A stretch of DNA of 9,000 nucleotides from Syntrophaceae bacterium (GTDB lineage Bacteria; Desulfobacterota; Syntrophia; Syntrophales; UBA2210), in contig JAUXBI010000054.1 in assembly GCA_030619435.1 (NCBI GenBank), forward strand, positions 1 to 9,000, written 5' to 3'. The position numbers and the translations under genes were made by a program. The notes under the pieces were generated by a model. It was not told the DNA's origin. It did not search any database and saw only the letters and a list, made by a program, of their open reading frames with translations. Below, one piece after another: positions 6,562 to 9,000 of the stretch; position 1 is the stretch's first letter, and every line of letters starts with the position of its first letter.

Positions 6562-6596
6562 AAAAGGGGGTAAAACCATAAACCGGTGGTTACCCC
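6562..6596 (-). terminator. probable rho-independent terminator of the acyl-CoA synthetase-crotonase operon
   Basis: On the minus strand GGGGTAACCA pairs with TGG(TT)TTACCCC: ten pairs with two bulged bases around an 8-nt loop, followed by CTTTTA. It begins about 10 bp after the crotonase stop, the right place for a terminator. The T-run is only four long. The sequence GGGGTAAAA occurs twice in tandem on the plus strand (6557-6565 and 6567-6575), so part of it may belong to a repeat. Confidence 0.55.
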
Positions 6597-6605
6597 GGCT
6601 TATCC

Positions 6606-7370
6606 TTATTTCTTTCTCTCTTCGAAATCCTTGAGAGAGCCCTGTCTCTCCTTAGTGGAAACACAGGCCAGGCACGCCTCGACTTCATACTCCATAAGCG
6701 CCTCGAGGCTCACCTCGCCACGCGCCATATTGAGACCTCTTTTGATCATCCTGATGGAGAATGATGAATTGGCCGCCATCTTTTTTGCCATTTCCATCGT
6801 CTCATCCATCAGCCGGTCAAGGGGAACCGCTTTATTCACCAAACCTATTCTCTCGGCCTCTTTGCCATCTATATACTCAGCCGTAAAGAGAAGTTCCTTG
6901 GCCTTCCCCGGCCCTATCAGATCCTGCACAAGTCTCATGGCGCCACCGGTGACGGAGGACGTGACCCTGGCCTCGGGGGAACCTATCTTTGCATCCTCCG
7001 CGGCAATCCTTACATCGCACGCGAGTCCCAGCTCATATCCCGAGCCAAGGGCATACCCGTTGATAGCCGCTATAGTCGGTTTCTCAAACCTGATAATCTT
7101 CCTCGATGCCTCCTGCAGCTCAACAAGATAATCGCGATAATCTTCCAGGCTTCTGTCCTTCGAATCCTTCAAGTCCGCTCCTGTTGAAAAAGCCCTTCCC
7201 TCTCCGGTAATGATCAGCACCTTGACATCGGGATCATTTTTAACATCTTCCAGAGCCACCTGAAAATCGAGCCACAGCTGTTTGTTCATGGCGTTCAGAA
7301 CCTGCGGTCTATTCAATTTAATCGTGGCAATCCCATCCTCTTTTTCATAAATTATGCATTCAAATTCCAT
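6606..7370 (-). CDS. enoyl-CoA hydratase/isomerase family protein (crotonase)
   Basis: A 254-residue crotonase, normal length for the family. It binds acyl-CoA thioesters and most likely hydrates a 2-enoyl-CoA. LNRPQVLNAMN (19-29) is the usual N-terminal signature; FSTGADLKD (61-69) and YALGSGYELGLACD (106-119) form the oxyanion hole. Both hydratase glutamates are kept: E113 (rat E144) in GYEL and E133 (rat E164) in GSPEARV. The TSSVTGGAMRL stretch replaces the common GTIPGAGGTQRL, so the substrate may differ from straight-chain enoyl-CoA; isomerase, dehydratase or cyclic-substrate hydratase roles are possible. The C-terminal region has a CLAC motif (C233, C236). GAGGT lies about 6-7 nt before ATG 7370. 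It starts 34 bp after the acyl-CoA synthetase stop on the same strand, so the two are probably one operon, closed by the hairpin just downstream. Confidence 0.92.
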   Translation of the reverse strand: MEFECIIYEKEDGIATIKLNRPQVLNAMNKQLWLDFQVALEDVKNDPDVKVLIITGEGRAFSTGADLKDSKDRSLEDYRDYLVELQEASRKIIRFEKPTIAAINGYALGSGYELGLACDVRIAAEDAKIGSPEARVTSSVTGGAMRLVQDLIGPGKAKELLFTAEYIDGKEAERIGLVNKAVPLDRLMDETMEMAKKMAANSSFSIRMIKRGLNMARGEVSLEALMEYEVEACLACVSTKERQGSLKDFEERKK

Positions 7371-7404
7371 TCTTTTACCTCTCTTCTGTATTTGCTCGAG
7401 AAAC

Positions 7405-9000
7405 TCATCGAATCAACACCCTCGAATCCACAATAGATAATCCCTTCTCGTGTACAATCACCGGATTGAGATCGATCTCACTGATCTCCGGATTATCGAT
7501 CACGATCTCGGACAGCTTTGCCAGAACAGCTTTTATCGCCTCGACATCCTTCGGTTTTTCTCCTCTTACGCCGGTCAGAATCTTGTAACCTTTTATCTCT
7601 CTGATCATCTCATCTATATCTTCATCAGCCAGCGGGGCTACCCTGAAGGAAACATCTTTCAGCACCTCTACAAATATTCCGCCCAGACCGAACATGATAA
7701 CCGGGCCAAACTGGTCATCCCGAATCATCCCGATAATACATTCCTGCCCTGGGAGAACCATCGTCGAAAGTAACGCCCCAACGATTCTTTCACGCGGAGC
7801 GAACTCCTCAGCGTTCTTCATAATTTCTTCGAACGCCGTCTTTATCTCATCCGCATTCGAAAGGTTCAGTTTGATTCCGCCCGCATCTGATTTGTGAATA
7901 ATATCGGGACTGACTATCTTCATCGCCAGCGGATATCCCAGTCTGTCAGCCGCCGCCACCGCTTCCGCCGGGTTTTTCACCAGCGCCGCATCCGGCAGGG
8001 AAACACCGTATTCGATGAGAAGCTCTCTCGATTCCGTTTCAAGAAGGTTATGCCTTGATTCGTTCGCCACCTTCCTGAAGAGTTCCTTGACCCCGGCCCG
8101 CTCTACAACCTTTTCCTCTGGAATGCGCATCCCTTTGATTTTTTTCTGATTGACGGCAAAATGCATCAGCGCGCTCATGCACTGCGCGGCCCTGTCGGAA
8201 GATTCGATTACTGGAATTCCGGCTTCTTTCAGTATGTCGAGAGATTTAATGGGATCTCTGGCATAGCTGGTATTGACAATAAGTGGTTTCTTATATTTTT
8301 CGACTAGATCGGCCAGATCTCTTGATGTCTGTTCTTCCAGTTCCGCTATGTGGGAAGCAATAATATCAGAAAATCCGCCGAAGAAACCTGTCATAAGTAT
8401 CCCATCAACCTGGTCATCTTCCATGCAGGCCTTGACACATTCGGTAATCACATGAGGATTTTCCTCTGCTGTTCCACCATAATCAACGGGATTATGAGCA
8501 GGCATACCCGCGAGCAGAACAGGTATCATCTTTTCCTGAGTTTTCTTGCTGAGGATGGGAACCTGCATTCCGTACTTTTCGGCATTGTCCGCCGCTATGG
8601 AATTATCGCCTCCACCCTCTGACATGATAACCAGTCTGTTGCCTTTCGGAAGGGGACAATTGGAAAATACGTCTGCCATATCGACCAGCTCATCCGCATT
8701 GGATACCCTCACGATACCTGCCTGTTTAAAAGCCGCATCCAGAATAATATCATCACCGGCCAGCGAACCCGTATGAGAGGCGGCAGCCCTTGCCCCGGCG
8801 CTTGATTTTCCCACCTTGAGGGCAATAATCGGTTTTGTCTTTGCCGCTTCCCGGGCAACCCTGACCAGCTCGTGCCCGCTCTTGATTCCTTCGAGGTAGG
8901 TCGCGATGACCTTTGTGTCAGGGTCATCTTTCAGGTGAGTGATGTACTCGTGTAATTGAACTCCTATGGCATTGCCGACATTGACCATTTTGTTAAAGCC
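7405..9000 (-). CDS. acyl-CoA synthetase (ADP/NDP-forming), fused alpha-beta type, 5'-truncated by the window
   Basis: The C-terminal 531 or so residues of an enzyme interconverting acyl-CoA + ADP + Pi with free acid + ATP + CoA. The frame stays open to the right edge (GFNK precedes M at 8986-8988), so that ATG is internal and the N-terminal CoA-binding Rossmann part lies outside. Numbering from that M: the succinyl-CoA-ligase-like region (about 1-280) has KSSAGARAAASHTGSLAG with phospho-histidine H72 and the EGGGDNSIAAD loop (124-134). A C-terminal ATP-grasp domain (about 310-527) has MKIVSPDIIHKSDAGGI with the second histidine H365, GPVIMFGLGGIFVEV (428-442) and EIDLNPVIV (504-512). The alpha-then-beta fused order matches bacterial and archaeal ADP-forming acetyl/acyl-CoA synthetases, whose full length is about 700 residues. 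Protein lysine acetyltransferases of the Pat type share these domains, but no GNAT domain follows. The crotonase next door points to an acid other than acetate, an inference. Confidence 0.93.
   Translation of the reverse strand, partial: GFNKMVNVGNAIGVQLHEYITHLKDDPDTKVIATYLEGIKSGHELVRVAREAAKTKPIIALKVGKSSAGARAAASHTGSLAGDDIILDAAFKQAGIVRVSNADELVDMADVFSNCPLPKGNRLVIMSEGGGDNSIAADNAEKYGMQVPILSKKTQEKMIPVLLAGMPAHNPVDYGGTAEENPHVITECVKACMEDDQVDGILMTGFFGGFSDIIASHIAELEEQTSRDLADLVEKYKKPLIVNTSYARDPIKSLDILKEAGIPVIESSDRAAQCMSALMHFAVNQKKIKGMRIPEEKVVERAGVKELFRKVANESRHNLLETESRELLIEYGVSLPDAALVKNPAEAVAAADRLGYPLAMKIVSPDIIHKSDAGGIKLNLSNADEIKTAFEEIMKNAEEFAPRERIVGALLSTMVLPGQECIIGMIRDDQFGPVIMFGLGGIFVEVLKDVSFRVAPLADEDIDEMIREIKGYKILTGVRGEKPKDVEAIKAVLAKLSEIVIDNPEISEIDLNPVIVHEKGLSIVDSRVLIR

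Noticed and set aside
8986..8988. ATG as the true start of the acyl-CoA synthetase
   Set aside because: The frame continues open to 9000 (GFNK) and homologues carry a CoA-binding domain before this point, so the codon is internal.

Overview
The window looks like a chromosomal piece of an anaerobic Desulfobacterota-type ('deltaproteobacterial') bacterium with roughly balanced base composition. This assignment is an inference. It rests on the form of ATP synthase subunit a (short N-terminus, C-terminal EEAH), the atpZ-atpI-atpB order, a siroheme-decarboxylase-like AsnC-fold protein (typical of sulfate reducers and other users of the alternative heme route), an ADP-forming acyl-CoA synthetase beside a crotonase, and a Cache/PAS histidine kinase paired with a sigma-54 activator. 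No phage, IS, CRISPR, tRNA or rRNA was seen.

Layout. Positions 1-45 hold a possible tail of an upstream gene. From 46 to 4036 the plus strand carries a two-gene signalling operon: a membrane histidine kinase with a periplasmic sensor and two PAS domains, then, 7 bp later, an NtrC-type response regulator. Positions 4037-4138 are a convergent intergenic stretch with a hairpin that could terminate transcription from both sides. Everything beyond is on the minus strand. Read in its own direction, from the right edge, it runs: ADP-forming acyl-CoA synthetase (N-terminus lost past 9000), crotonase, a terminator-like hairpin, a secreted ComEA-type helix-hairpin-helix protein, a siroheme decarboxylase subunit, a 211-bp spacer with hairpins and a possible promoter, then atpZ, atpI and atpB with overlapping ends.

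How the genes work together. The kinase/regulator pair should convert an extracytoplasmic or redox signal into sigma-54 transcription; its targets are not visible and no convincing sigma-54 promoter was found in the window. The acyl-CoA synthetase and crotonase form a likely acyl-CoA module (ATP-conserving or ATP-using thioester step plus hydration/isomerisation). The siroheme decarboxylase subunit belongs to siroheme-dependent heme or heme d1 synthesis, but neither a partner subunit nor other ahb genes are present. AtpZ, AtpI and AtpB are membrane/assembly parts of the F-type ATP synthase; atpE, normally next after atpB, is absent because the convergent regulator gene lies there.

Most of the window is ordinary core and metabolic gene content. 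I found no clear undescribed system. The points most worth a second look are the missing atpE, the lone siroheme decarboxylase subunit beside a ComEA protein, and the structured, coding-like intergenic block at about 6515-6600.
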